A stretch of DNA of 64,000 nt from Amphibalanus amphitrite. Its lineage: Eukaryota > Arthropoda > Thecostraca > Balanomorpha > Balanidae. Positions 36,373-52,918 of the stretch are shown in pieces (position 1 is the first letter of the stretch; each line of letters opens with the position of its first letter). A model generated the notes under the pieces. That model worked only from the letters and a program-made list of their open reading frames with translations. It searched no databases and was not told where the DNA came from. Made by a program: the position numbers and the translations under genes. The stretch is from contig NW_024881701.1 in NCBI RefSeq assembly GCF_019059575.1, positions 434,001-498,000 on the forward strand, written 5' to 3'.

Positions 36373-36650
36373 AGTCTTGAATATGTTTCAACGCTAACTT
36401 GAGAGACATTGTAACAAATAGTAAGAAAATTAACCTCACTCTCATTCTATCTAAAAGTAAATTCCGGATTCGAAATAAAACAAACTTTTTGAGAAGCTTT
36501 CGGCATTGCGCCATCATCAGCTCTGCTGATGATGGCGCAGAGCTGATGATGGCGCAATGCCGAAAGCTTCTCAAAAAGTTTGTTTTATTTCGAATCCGGA
36601 ATTTACTTTTAGATAGAATGAGAGTGAGGTTAATTTTCTTACTATTTGTT
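36373..36650. mobile_element. Insertion containing a perfect 112-bp inverted repeat, beside AMMECR1 exon 1
   Basis: Arms 36411-36522 and 36541-36652 are exact reverse complements by my base-by-base check, separated by an 18-bp spacer that itself repeats the inner arm end (CTGATGATGGCGC). A 15-bp direct repeat, ACAAATTGGCGACAC, lies at 36358-36372 and 36651-36665 and may be a target duplication; its right copy overlaps the arm end by two bases. The left arm lies about 60 bp from the AMMECR1 splice acceptor. Perfect arms imply a recent origin. Confidence 0.85.
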
Positions 36651-36848
36651 ACAAATTGGCGACACCTTCAAATTAAGGGAACAGCTGTCCATAGGTAGAA
36701 GCTACAATGCTAACAAAGCGAGTTATGCAGGTGAGATAGACAGCATTCTTTTTTATGGTTTGTCTACATCAGACTTCAAAATGCTGTGATCACAGCCAAG
36801 GTAATAAAAAGATTCCTGCATATAATTAAGACCTGTAAATTTGAAGTA

Positions 36849-37080
36849 CCGTAAGGAAGGGCTATTTGAGACAGTGGGCTATTTGAGACAGTATTTAAAA
36901 TTGCTATAAAATAAAAACCACTTAAAATTTATGCTGAATTTTTTGCTCAGGCCATTTACTGCTCGATTCCACACCTCCCTGAGCAAAAATATCACACAAA
37001 AATCAAACGATCTTCATTTTATAGCGATTTTAAATACTGTCTCAAATAGCCCCACTGTCTCAAATAGCCCCACTTTACGG
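36849..37080. mobile_element. 232-bp MITE with ~70-bp inverted ends, TA-flanked
   Basis: The left end CCGTAAGGAAGGGCTATT and the inverse of the right end (CCGTAAAGTGGGGCTATT) continue into GGCTATTTGAGACAGT, present twice in each arm, then ATTTAAAAT(T/C)GCTATAAAAT. TA lies on both sides (36847-36848, 37081-37082). Confidence 0.85.
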
Positions 37081-37566
37081 TACCTATCTAATTGTCTCAG
37101 CAAAGACAATAGTGTTCAGTGTGCCTTATCCATTCCCTGCTCCTGAATTGTAAAGATAAAATAGAAATACAAAATGAGGACATGGAAATGTCATTCCCAT
37201 CATGTTATAGTGGCAAAGGTGATACAAATATACGGGCTAAATGTTCATAATCACAATGAGACAATGAAGTTGTTTTGAAAGCGCTTTTTCTGCTATGAGC
37301 TAATGACCCTAAATAATACATCAGAAAGCACAGCAGCATCAATGTCAGGTCTCAGGAGCTACTGATCTTATTGCACTGTTAAGTAAAATTTAATTTATGA
37401 TAGCAGATTCCTTCAAGCTCATCAATGAAAAGCCTGAAATGAACAAAAGAAATGAACAAACTGAGGTTCACAAGCAGAATGAAATTTCATCAATGCTTTA
37501 GAGTTTTAAAAGTTCTGCCATCATCAAATAAAAAGACTAGGTAGGTACCAATAGACATCTTTGGGC

Positions 37567-37796
37567 ATTAGTAAAGCAGATGTCACATGGAGGTTTTATA
37601 ACCAAAGAGAGGTACTGTAGATTTGTAGGTTTGTAGGTTGTGGGTTGTAGGATAGGTTAGGTTAGGTTAGGTCAGGTCAGGTCAGGTCAGGTCAGGTCCA
37701 GTTAGGTTTGTTTTGGTTTGGTTAGAAGGAAGCATCACTGAGTATAGTGCCTCTTCTTTGTTAAAAACATTTCTGTAACGTCTGCTCTACCAATAA
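37567..37796. mobile_element. 230-bp element with inverted ends and an internal TTAGG/TCAGG tract
   Basis: The left end ATTAGTAAAGCAGATGTCAC and the inverse of the right end agree at 16 of 20 positions. The core includes about four TTAGG units followed directly by about seven TCAGG units (37655-37700). TTAGG is the usual arthropod telomere unit and TCAGG the beetle version. Same family as 9237-9500. Confidence 0.65.
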
Positions 37797-38600
37797 CCAT
37801 ATTTGTTACCTAGGTAACAAAGATAGTTACATTACAAGCAATTGCCAATACCGACACCATTAATGACCGACTATTCAACAGACATCAATAAAGTTAAAAA
37901 CAATACCCTTTATATGACCAAGCTCAGGACTAAAAATGAAAAATAAGGAAAATAATGATGGGATTGATTTAAGGACATATGAAAGACAAAGAGCCACACC
38001 AACACAAAGGAATGGGACAAAGAAAAAAGATAAACAGAGTAACTCAGAGTAACTTCTGATTGCAATTCAGTGCAAAGCATCCAACAAATCTGTTTGATGT
38101 TAGCATAGAAATAAATTGCTAATTTCAATATAATCAGTGCAACACCAAGCAAGATCCACGCAAGACGAACCTGACAAAAAATTGCAAAATGGAAATGAAA
38201 ATAAAGCTGCTTCTTCTCCCAGATGTTCTGTCAGCATGAAATCTTGAGATGTTGAAAAGTTAACAGAATCATCTATGGAATTCACTGTAAATATTCATCT
38301 AAATGTAGGTCTCCAACCGGAGACCTAGAAGTCAAGAAAAATGTAAGAGAAAACTCGTCAACACACCACCCACTTGATTCTCCACCTCGGTAGAAGCGGG
38401 TAGAATGTCCCTGCGGGGCAGTAGACTTTCTACCGTTGTCATATTTCTACAAACATGACGCTTATTTTTATTTGGTTTTTGATTTGAAAAGTTTGAGCAG
38501 CAATCAAACATAAAAAAGCTCCTTTTTACCCTCATCGTTGTCATATTTACAGCTACACATGATAAAATTATCCTTTACGATCTATAAGCAATCACTGTTT
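37797..38600. other. AT-rich intergenic stretch, no gene recognised
   Basis: Short frames only. Right of about 38600 it becomes the ALDH9A1 upstream region. Confidence 0.35.
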
Positions 38601-38605
38601 AGTAT

Positions 38606-38879
38606 TGACGTCAGTAAAAAATAATAAATCGAAATGGCTAGTTTGCTTCATAAATGACGCGTTTCGGACAAACATAATGCTGTTTGATACGTTTTTTATT
38701 AACGTAAAAAAGATATTAAATGACGTATTATATTGCAAGCAAACATTTATTTCCTTGATATTTAAAAATAATTCTTGTTTGAAATTTTGACTTTGATGAT
38801 TCACACAAAATAAGTTTACAATTAGGAATCGTATGGATACTGCTGGCCCAAAAAGTACAATATTGAACATTTGACGTCA
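38606..38879 (+). promoter_or_regulatory. Two CRE palindromes upstream of ALDH9A1
   Basis: TGACGTCA at 38606-38613 and 38872-38879; the nearer one is about 120 bp before the start codon. The spacing suits CREB/ATF control. No TATA box is clear. Confidence 0.4.
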
Positions 38880-39002
38880 TTTCTACCGTAAAAAATCAAA
38901 TAACAAACGGAGATCAAGCCTAGGATTTCATGGGGGATTTAGGCCTTCCGTTCATGGAGCCCTCGCTATTTTCGATCTTTCTGAAAATTGGGTTGCGCCC
39001 AA

Positions 39003-43973
<4,971 letters not shown>

Positions 43974-45402
43974 GCGGCGCAGGGAGCTGAAAATGTGGGC
44001 GCCGCTCTGCCAAGGAGGGGATGCTCCAGGCCAGTGGTTACCCATTACACTCATCAGGGCAGTGTGCAGGGGAGGTGCAAGAATGATGGCTTGGGGATTA
44101 AGAGGTGAATGTCATTGGAGGCAAGATGGCATGGCTAATGGAGGAGAGACATATGAGAAGTGGTGACCGACCAGTTTCTGTGGCAGTGTGTTATGGGGAC
44201 CAGTGGGTAGATGAAGGGGTAGTTGGCCATATGTTCACTGGGATAGATGGTGTGTAAAACCTGTGCCATGGTGGTATTAGTTAAAGTGGGGTGTTAGGGG
44301 CAGTGTAGTTTATTTTGCATTGAGTTTCTGGAAGCTAGGATATCATAGCTCAATTAGCTTAATGCAAATATCTTTTTTACTCATTTTATTTGAGTTCATT
44401 TTATTGATTTGGCATCGCAAGCAGTGAATAACTGCTGTATTATTATGGACACACTTTCAGCAAGTGTCTTGAGCAGGCTTTGTGACCTGTAGAACTATGA
44501 TATGTTTTTTCACTGTTACCAATGCCTAGCAAGTACTCTATAGCATGTAATGCATCTCTCAGGTTACTAGCTTTGCTTCTTATTATTTGCTTGTTTTCCA
44601 AACCTTGTGTCATTATCTCTATGATTATTACCATGTGCAATGTTGGGTTGAATTGTGCAATATGGTTTATTTGCTTCAGCCTTGCCAGTGCATCTATCTA
44701 TACTACAGTATAAAACAAAGGGGCGCAGATGACAGGTGCACCTTGCTCTGCTGTTTTGCTTTTGCGCAGTGGGCCATACTCGCAGGCTTTGTTATACTTG
44801 TAGAGAGCATCAGCAACTAAGCATACTTGTCTCTATTGTGAGAAGTGTTCAATGTGAAATAATGCATAGTGAATGTCTCTGCTCACAATAGCATGCATAA
44901 AGAAATACATCCTTGTTTTTCTTTCATTTTGGTTCATAACATACTAGTGCAATTTCCCACTTGTATTTAAGGGCCATGTAGTGGTTCACACATGGCATTG
45001 AAAATCCTCACCAGATATGCTCAATAATAAGATGTCATCAAAGCGAAGCAATGCACAATTTATTTTGTTCAACTTGGTTTATGCAAACATTATGAATTCT
45101 GAGTGAAATTGAACCCTACCTCACTATCAACCCTTATTGTTGACAAAAAAGGGAAAACAGTGGCAACTTCACCTGACTTTCAGCGAAAAAAGAAACTAAC
45201 AGCCAAGTGCCAACAGTCCTCCCACAAAGAATAGGAGCATTCCACCAAATATCATTCTTGGAGACTAGCTTATGTCATGAAATAGCTACCTTCAGTCACT
45301 CAGAAATACTCAGAAATATCACAATACAACCTTACGACCTTACACATTACAACCTTACGAAATCCACCTGTAAAATAAAATATCACGATATACGACTTCG
45401 AT
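43974..45402. other. 3' side of ALDH9A1 and intergenic DNA
   Basis: AT-rich toward the right, with no recognisable coding sequence. Confidence 0.35.
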
Positions 45403-45410
45403 CACGATTC

Positions 45411-45565
45411 GGACGCCGGTGAAAACAGGGCGCCGGAGGGCATATTAGTCACGTGACATTTGGAGCTTCTCCCCCCTCCAAGGGCCTTCAAGATGCTAAA
45501 TGTCACGTGTGAATTTCACGAACCTTGATCAAATCGCCCCAGGCGCCCTGTTTTCACCGTCGTCC
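45411..45565. mobile_element. 155-bp MITE with 24-bp inverted ends and 8-bp duplication
   Basis: The ends start GGACG(C/A)CGGTGAAAACAGG and differ at one of 24 positions. CACGATTC flanks both sides (45403-45410, 45566-45573), an 8-bp duplication as in hAT-type elements. CACGTG occurs in each half. It lies about 840 bp upstream of the formin start codon. Confidence 0.85.
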
Positions 45566-45872
45566 CACGATTCTTGCGTGCCAGTGCTAGCTGCTAAGGT
45601 GCTAAGCACGGTATGTGCTAAGGGTGCTAAGCACGATGCTAAGGCAGTCATTTTCGCGAATCGTGACAGATTAGACAAGTATTTGGCGCAGTACATCTTG
45701 ACCATCTCTATTCCCGAAATACTTTTATCAAAATGACGTATATAAAATGAAAGTGAAATTTGAATAAAAAATTGATATCTTTATATTTTCTGTTGTTTTT
45801 AACAATATACAAATAGAAAACAAGAACAAATATGATTGATAAAACGCAAAAAAGACAGCAAAAAGTTTGATA

Positions 45873-45880
45873 TGACGTCA
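45873..45880 (+). promoter_or_regulatory. CRE palindrome in the putative formin promoter region
   Basis: TGACGTCA about 525 bp before the formin ATG, followed by GC-richer sequence that probably holds the transcription start and leader (about 45900-46403). Confidence 0.35.
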
Positions 45881-46403
45881 GATTTATTGTCGACTTTTAC
45901 TTCTGCTGGCTGTCTGCTTGTTGTGTTGGAGACAATTATTGCGCAGACTCAGTGTTGTGGCGGGAGCCGTGCGGGGAGGTTGTGTTACGCGTCGCTCGTG
46001 GCAGTGCTGGTTTTATGTCGATTAGTTTATGGACGTTGATCATCGTGGGACTGGTGTCAGGGCAAGCAGATTGTGGCTGTAGCCTGGAAACTGAAAACTG
46101 GCTCTAATTACGTCCAGGGTGAAAAATACCATTGCGTCTACCGTTCGCCCGCTTCAGCTTGCACCAGCACCGTTTTGCGCTTGAGGCCGGAAGGAACCGT
46201 GCTGCCTTCTGGTTCTAGCAGAACCTGGACCTTTATATCCATATATGCGTGTGTGGTGACTGGTGCTCTATAACTTAAGTTTTATCGAATCTTGATTTGT
46301 CATCGTTTCACGCGCTTCCTAAGGGGATGACTTGTTCTCTGCATGAGGTATCACAAACAACAATATTTGTACATTAAGACCATCTTGATATTATCTGTGC
46401 ATC

Positions 46404-46574
46404 ATGGGTAATGCTGAAAGCATAGCTGAAAGAGAAGAATACAGAAGAACAATGGAGAAACGTTTGAATAACTACTCGTCCAGTATTGTGCCGGGCACTG
46501 TCGCCACGTCAATCTCGATGAAGGTCCCGATGCCTGACCAGGAGACGCTCGAGGAGAGGTTCAATCGAGTTTTG
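46404..46574 (+). CDS. FMNL: Formin-like protein (FMNL/Frl), coding exon 1
   Basis: 57 codons from the ATG (context ATCATGG) to a perfect GTAAGT donor, phase 0. The protein begins MGNAES, an N-myristoylation signal like that of vertebrate FMNL1-3, where the lipid anchors the formin to the plasma membrane. After a variable stretch it ends DQETLEERFNRVL, matching the conserved ELEERFN..L start of the GTPase-binding/FH3 region. FMNL formins nucleate and elongate actin filaments under Rho-family GTPases. This exon pairs with 59714-59797 across a 13,139-bp intron; the FH3, FH1 and FH2 domains must lie beyond the right edge. Confidence 0.9.
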
Positions 46575-49306
46575 GTAAGTTAAAACTATGCTCCGGACGA
46601 AAGGATTTATTGTGTTGCAGGGTTCAAATGGACATTTTACGGGATATTTGAATATCTGCTCGATATGAACTGGCCGTTTTTTTATTTTTATGTCTGTTGA
46701 CTGTTGGTGTCCGTCTGTTGTTTTTCCCGACCGTAGCTGAACACCGACTGCCCGCTGCATCCAAGTAGGGATTATTTAATTTGTCCTTAACAAGTTATTG
46801 GATTCGAAAATGATGTGTAAATGAACTTACCTATTTCCTGGGTTAGAATCTACGCTAAGTAGAGCTTGGATCGGGATTGCGAAGCTGAAGTACGCACCAG
46901 TATTTATCATTAGTCTGTGTCACATTGAGTCTGCGGGAACCCATAACTCAACACCTACAGACTTTAATCGGTATTAGTGCTTGAGACATAACGGGCATAT
47001 TATTGTCCACAAGTCAAGCTCACGAGAACAGCCCGGCAGGGTCGTTTAGGGCCGTGCGGCTGCGGCATGGACGGGGGAGCTGCGTCACATGTCAGCTGCG
47101 TCAGCGCGGGTTCTAAGATAACCCGCTTCATTTGATCTTTTCAACAATCAACACGGGTCGTATCGTAAGATGGCCCCCTTATTTGACCTTTTCAACAGGG
47201 GTTTTACGCCCTACGGTGGCCGGCTGAGACTGCACGGGTCTCAGAAACCGATGCTGAACTCCGATCGGGCTCCGATCTGTAACATTACGCCCCGCCTGGG
47301 CCGGCCGATGTTGTGATGAGCGCTGACAGGAGGTCGACCGATACCATCAGCTATTTCGGCGCCCGGCCGGCTCAGCTCAGCAGCTCAGCACCGGTCAGCG
47401 CTGACCGCGCGGCACCGGAGCCGCTCGCCGGCGGTCAGCGGCCGGTCAGCGGGAACTCGGGGCTGTTGTTGTTCCTCTCCACCGCCCAAGACGAAACCAG
47501 ACACCGCCGAGGGGCTTTGTCCGGCCGTGAGCTGCCAAGCTTTGTCCGGGTGCCGAGCTTTGTTTGCCTTGCGAAAGCTTTGTCAGCCTCGCTGTGGGCC
47601 GTAGCGTTTTGTTCGGCCTTGCGTTCAACTGCGGAGGACGGGTGCGCTGGACGAAGAAAAGCAAACATGTTGCGTCCTGGTGGTGGTGGTGGGACGGACT
47701 GCGCTGCGGTCTGCAGAGCTCCACGAGCCGGGAGGATTAGCGGGAGAGTTGGAGAGAGGCAGACAGATGGAGAGAGGAGAGAGGGACGTTCTGGGAGCAG
47801 AGGGATGCTTTGACCTAGCGCGGCGGTATTTCGGCCGACACACGATCTTGCGGTAACTGCTGCGAACATTCTGCGTGCGGTGCTGTTACACTCAACTATG
47901 GGAGTCAGAGGGGCCGTGGGATCGCCCCCAGCGCCCGGCCACCGACCTGGCCCTGGCCGGGGTTCTCACTAGTTCACTGCTACTGACACCGGCTCGTTAG
48001 CGGGTACCTTACAGCCTCGGGGACGCGCCTATAACAGCCCCCAGTCAAGCTTCGCTCGCTGGTTCGACGCATTGGTTCAAAACGCACTCAAATGAGCTCA
48101 TGGCAACAACGAATGGGTGGTCTATCTGAAGAGTCGATAGTCAGCCAAGCCTGACATTCTCCCCAGATTTTCTTAAGCCATCCGGCTTTCAGTTATTTCA
48201 CTGTCACCGAATCGCACCGTCCAATTTGCGGCCTCAGGCTCCGGATTTAGCCCACAAATGCCGGTGGTGAGAGGTGCCCATCCAAATCCCGCGGCGCTGA
48301 GCGGATTGTCGACTTGTCAGCCAGTGGACAGGTGCTTACCAAGGCCGGGCAGCCGCTTAACGGGAGGTTTTCACTAATCTGAGGGTGTGGGCCATCCGAG
48401 GGGTGGCGCGGGGTGGGGTTTGCCCGCGCGCTGCAGCGCCCCTGACCCCGTGTCGGCGAACCGCTATTCACGCTGTTCGACAGAGAGTCATGGCTCAGCC
48501 GGTGCCGATTTTCAGAAGTGATCCGACCCTGCACCCGTGCCCAGCTTTGATGGCTCCGTTACTGAGCGCTAGTGTTTGGCTTCAGTGCCGACTTCAGAGA
48601 GATATCTGCTCGTGGTTGCACGGAATGAGGCGTGGTTGGCAGCGAACGAGTGATATTGGTTAAACACGGGTCGGGTTTATGCCAATATGACTCGTTTGTG
48701 TTAGATGTGAGATCCAGCAAAGCGGACGCATCTTTCAATGCCGTGCTGCTTATTGACCGTGGCCTGACATTGAACACTCGTTCGTCCACCTTTCATCTAA
48801 TCCAGCCGAGCTGAGCAACGCTCGCCGTCTATGGAAACCGCACAAAAAACACGTGCGCTTGTGAAAGCATTCAGCCGCCGTGTCATCTGGCCGGCCTGCC
48901 AGGGGCCGCTGTGGAGCCACCTGGCTCATCCGTTGTGTCACAGAACTTGTGTCACTTCATTGTCACTCTTTGGACTGCCGGCTGGACGCTGATGACAAGC
49001 AGTAAGAATTCACCGAACTTAGCTGGTGTCGGAGGCGGTCGGCCTCGTTAGTGACATGGGCGGGCGAAGATGATTGCCGTCTTCATTCCGTCTCGTTAGG
49101 GAGCACGATCCCGCCCGCCCATCTGCAGGGCGAGCCAGTGTTCCTTACAACTCCCGCCATGCTGGGGCGTGGGGTACGGAGGCTGAGACACGCTGTGGTT
49201 CGCCATGAAAGGCACGGGCTCAGGGCTGACGGAGGGGTCAGGGGTGGCATTCCTTGCCGACTGCAGGGTCGAGGTTAGAGCCAACTCGCTCACCGTGAGC
49301 CGGTTT
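46575..49306 (+). other. First part of formin intron 1, GC-rich, no gene recognised
   Basis: Between 47030 and 49000 the DNA is unusually rich in GC and CpG for an intron, which could mark an internal promoter. The 166-residue frame at 47313-47813 and its overlapping opposite-strand frames look like composition effects. Confidence 0.4.
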
Positions 49307-49364
49307 CACGTGCATTCCAGGCCGTGCACGGCGGTCACGTGCCGTCACGTGCAGGAGGCACGTG
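49307..49364. promoter_or_regulatory. Cluster of four CACGTG E-boxes in formin intron 1
   Basis: CACGTG at 49307-49312, 49336-49341, 49346-49351 and 49359-49364; the second and third start exactly 10 bp apart. It is a canonical bHLH site (Myc/Max, USF, CLOCK types). Function is inferred. Confidence 0.4.
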
Positions 49365-49909
49365 CGGCGCGGTTTACCTGCATTGTCCGTGCCGGCATCT
49401 TGGGAGGACCGACCATGGAGCTCAATCGGAAATCGGAAATCGGTGCAAAGCTTTTACTGGAATATGGAATGGGGATTGATTGTGGTATGGTGGTGAAATG
49501 AACATTGATTGACGTTTTTCAATGGCTCGACTGTCGTCGCTAACTGGCGAAAACAGTAACTGGTTACTTTGAGTATACATAGACTGGTTGCTTTCTAGCA
49601 GAATCCTGCGTCTGAAGTCTGAACTATACATGAATGCTTGTGGAGCTCAGCGCAAGCTTTGGTATATTCTCCTCATACCGTGGACTCACTATGGGTTTTC
49701 CTAGCCTACACTAGCCCAGCTGGGGAACAAGATCTGCTCGTTCGGTTGACTGCCGATTTGTTTTCCAGTCTGCTGCTGATCTTGTTTTTATTGTTTACCG
49801 TGCCTGCAGTTGGTTAGTTTTGTAGCTGCTAGTTGCAACGTGGCTACTGCAGCATCTGCTTGTACAACGGGTGCTGCTTGAAATATTTGTCCTTGTGATG
49901 GCATTGGGG

Positions 49910-52178
49910 CAGTGGCGGCGGAAGCGGGGGGGGGGCAGCGGGGGCACGGCGCCCCCCCATCTTCCAGGGTGGGGGTGCAAACATATCTTTTTGCCCCCCC
50001 AAATTGTTATCGACGAAGTAGGGGAGAGCGGGGAGAGTTGTATCATGTCCAAGTTGTATCAGGGCGAATTGTGCCAAACTTATCCAATGGATGGCGCTCG
50101 CGACACGACCAGCCGACGAGGTTTCCCGGGCGCCATCTTTCCCTGTTCTGTCTTGTGGCTGAGTGGACGCGTCTCGAGGTGAGAGCCGATTTTATGTTTT
50201 TTTAATGTCATTCTAAAAAAATAAGTTGCAAGAAAATGTGTGTTCTGGGCATTTAGATGTGCACGAATTTGAAAGATCTCCGTAGCGGTGGTGAGGGTAG
50301 GTTCTAAGGCTGCGTGAGTGAAAACGGATTTCTCCATGGCTGTCCGCTGTTTTTTTAGCACGAGGATGTTTTTTCCAAGATGGCGGCTAGGTACATGTTG
50401 TATCAGAGCCGGGTGGGGTATGTTGTAACATGTATGTATGTATGTATGTATGGGTATGTTGCTTTTGATCGCGAAAGCTAAGCCCTGGCTCGCCTTTGTA
50501 GGTAGCTAGTCAATGCTCGTTCCATTTCGGCACAATGTGTTGGCTTCTTTGCTCTTAACGGGCCACTTTTGCGTCTAGTCTGTTGATGTTTCGTTCGGAT
50601 TGCATTGACCTAAGTTTGGTCTAATAAAGTGAAGCCTTTGAGCATACCTATATATTGTATTAACCCCATTTAATGTTGTTGTTATGTTCAAAACCAGTAG
50701 CAAGCACACTCCCTGAAACGTGAAATAGTGATACAAATTACCCCACCATGTGATACAACTCACCCAAGCCATGGGGCAAGTTGTATCAAAAACATTGTTC
50801 TATTCGGGAGACCGTAGAAGAAAAACTGGTAGAGGTAGCGGAAAAGTTACTTTGCACAAAAAAGCAGAAGAATCAAGGAAGGGGATAGTATGGAAATAAT
50901 GAGTTTATCACGGATAGTTACGAGGTTATGGGTCTCGGAGTAAAAACTGATACAACCCACCCCACTCTCCCCTACCACAATACTTCCATACTACGTCATG
51001 AACATATGCCAGTTTGGCTGAGTACCTTTTTAAGTTAATAGAGCGAGTAATTTGGAATGGATTGATATTGTTGTCAATGTCGTCGTACATATTTTGATCA
51101 CATTGGCTAGCATTTTGCAGTGCGAGTGTTACCAACCAAAAAGGTTTGCAATAGCCAATAATTGGCTAACTTTAATGACGTCATTGGTTTAAAGGAAGCA
51201 AGTTGTTCAACGCGAACAACAGTCACGGTGACAGCCACAGCGTGCTACACGTATTTGAACTGGACTTGCCGCAGTGGCGCGGGAACCAGAGGGGCGGTTC
51301 CCGGGAACCGGCTGGAGGGGCTAGCGGGGGCTGAGCCCCTCCAACTTTTCGGCGGGGGGAGGGCTCGTAATGTAGGTATTTGAGACCCTCCAACCGGAGG
51401 AATCGAAATCGGAAATCTACCAACATAATTTCATAGATTTATTACCTTTTCGAAATGTTAACCAGAAACAACCTTCATTATGGAGCGTTCTAACGCAGAA
51501 GACTGTGACAACATGTAAGCACATATTCATTCTCTAAATATCATACATTTCCACCAAACGCCCTCCACACATAATGCTCAGAAATCAAGCAGCTATCTAC
51601 GAGCTACCGGTAACCGGAAGAGTAGGACGGAACGCGAGTGGCCCGGCATGCGGACGTCACAGAAGCGCGTCTGAGCGTGCCACAGGCCTTTCCCCGCGAC
51701 TCTGCCAGACGCCAGCCGGCATAGACTCGTGAGCCGGGGGGCAGCATGGGGGTAGCCTGCCCCCACAACTCTGGGGCCGTGGGGGGCGCAGGCGCTGCCC
51801 CCACAAAGTTTCATAGGGCCAGGAACCGTCGGGGCAGCTTGTCCTCCCTATATTAGCGGCCGTGGGCCTCAAAGAAAAGCTGAATGGAAGACAATACCTA
51901 TTTAAGTAAAAAAATCCCCCTCTATACCTGATTTGACAGCTCATGTGTGAAAGCTTTAAACGTTTATTCCAAGTTACCAAAAAGGTAGTTCCTTGACTCA
52001 GATGAGACGGGATATCTCACTTTTTGCAAATGTTTTCGTTTCGATTTTTCGTTGTAAAGGCCAAGGGGTGAAAAATAAGTGGCCTAAAACCGGTGAGAAA
52101 ACTAGATTTGGGGGTACCCTAGGTTCCGGGAAGGATCAGGTGTGCCCCCCCATCCCAAAATACCTTCCGCCGCCTCTG
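49910..52178. mobile_element. hAT-type element, 2,269 bp, non-autonomous, with a nested element
   Basis: It starts CAGTGGCGGCGGAAG and ends with the inverse of CAGAGGCGGCGGAAG (one mismatch). Exact 8-bp duplications CATTGGGG flank it at 49902-49909 and 52179-52186. The ends are G-rich and C-rich. No transposase frame is visible. The element at about 50021-50972 lies inside it, so the hAT element was there first. Confidence 0.85.
50021..50972. mobile_element. TA-flanked element with GGGGAGAG ends and TTGTATCA sub-repeats
   Basis: The left end GGGGAGAGCGGGGAGAG TTGTATCA and the inverse of the right end (GGGGAGAGTGGGGTGGG TTGTATCA) match at most positions; TA sits on both sides. AGTTGTATCA-type phrases recur in both directions through the element. 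A (TATG)n microsatellite lies at about 50430-50455. Confidence 0.7.
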
Positions 52179-52186
52179 CATTGGGG

Positions 52187-52918
52187 TATAAAAGTTGGGG
52201 TACTGGGGTAACTGACAACGGGTGACCGTCACCAGGTTATGAGAAGGATATTCTGCAAAGTCGAATATTCCTGTTTCCTGCATGATCCTGTCGGAACACG
52301 GGCAGTTGGTGTCGACTTCGTTGGTTTGGTGACATACATTTGGTGCTTGGGCAGCTAGCTTAGTGACCAGTGCAGTGTGTTGATACTGGTGTAGACGTTG
52401 CTAGTTGGTGACAGAATATCGGGCTGCTGGTGCCCGGAGACTGGTGGTGGTGCGGTCGTCGCTGGTCAGTTACATCGGGCTTCTGGTGCCCGGAGACTGG
52501 TGCTGGTGCACCGTCGTTGCACGCCCGGTGACGGGTCGGCAGAGCCGTGCCGTACCGTTGGACGCTGGTGCCTTGACTCGCTGCACGCCGCTCCGGTCCC
52601 GTTTGTATAAACATAAGACCACCTCAGCACGCCGGGCCCGTCTCATCTAGAGATAAGACGGCTCGAAACTACGCTCTCCACGTCCTCCTCGAGCCAGTTC
52701 ATACTGAAAACCAGTCCGCCCCTACGGTGACTTCCATTTTTGGGCATGTTTCCTGCCCTCTTGCAGAAATGTATTACAGATGAGAAGAGAATGGAAACGT
52801 CTCTGGCCAGCTTTGCTCGGCTTAGTGCGTATTTCGAGTCTCTATCCGTGATCAGTATCGGGGCTATAGCTGAGCTGAGTAACCCGGCAGTTGCTGGGGT
52901 ATTTCGCCATCCACCGTT
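52187..52918. other. Formin intron 1 segment with a short tandem duplication
   Basis: A ~66-bp duplication (TGGTGCCCGGAGACTGGTG and following) occurs at about 52420-52550. The rest is unremarkable. Confidence 0.4.

Noticed and set aside
47313-47813. 166-residue plus-strand frame
   Set aside because: GC-rich intron sequence with equally long overlapping minus-strand frames and no family features.
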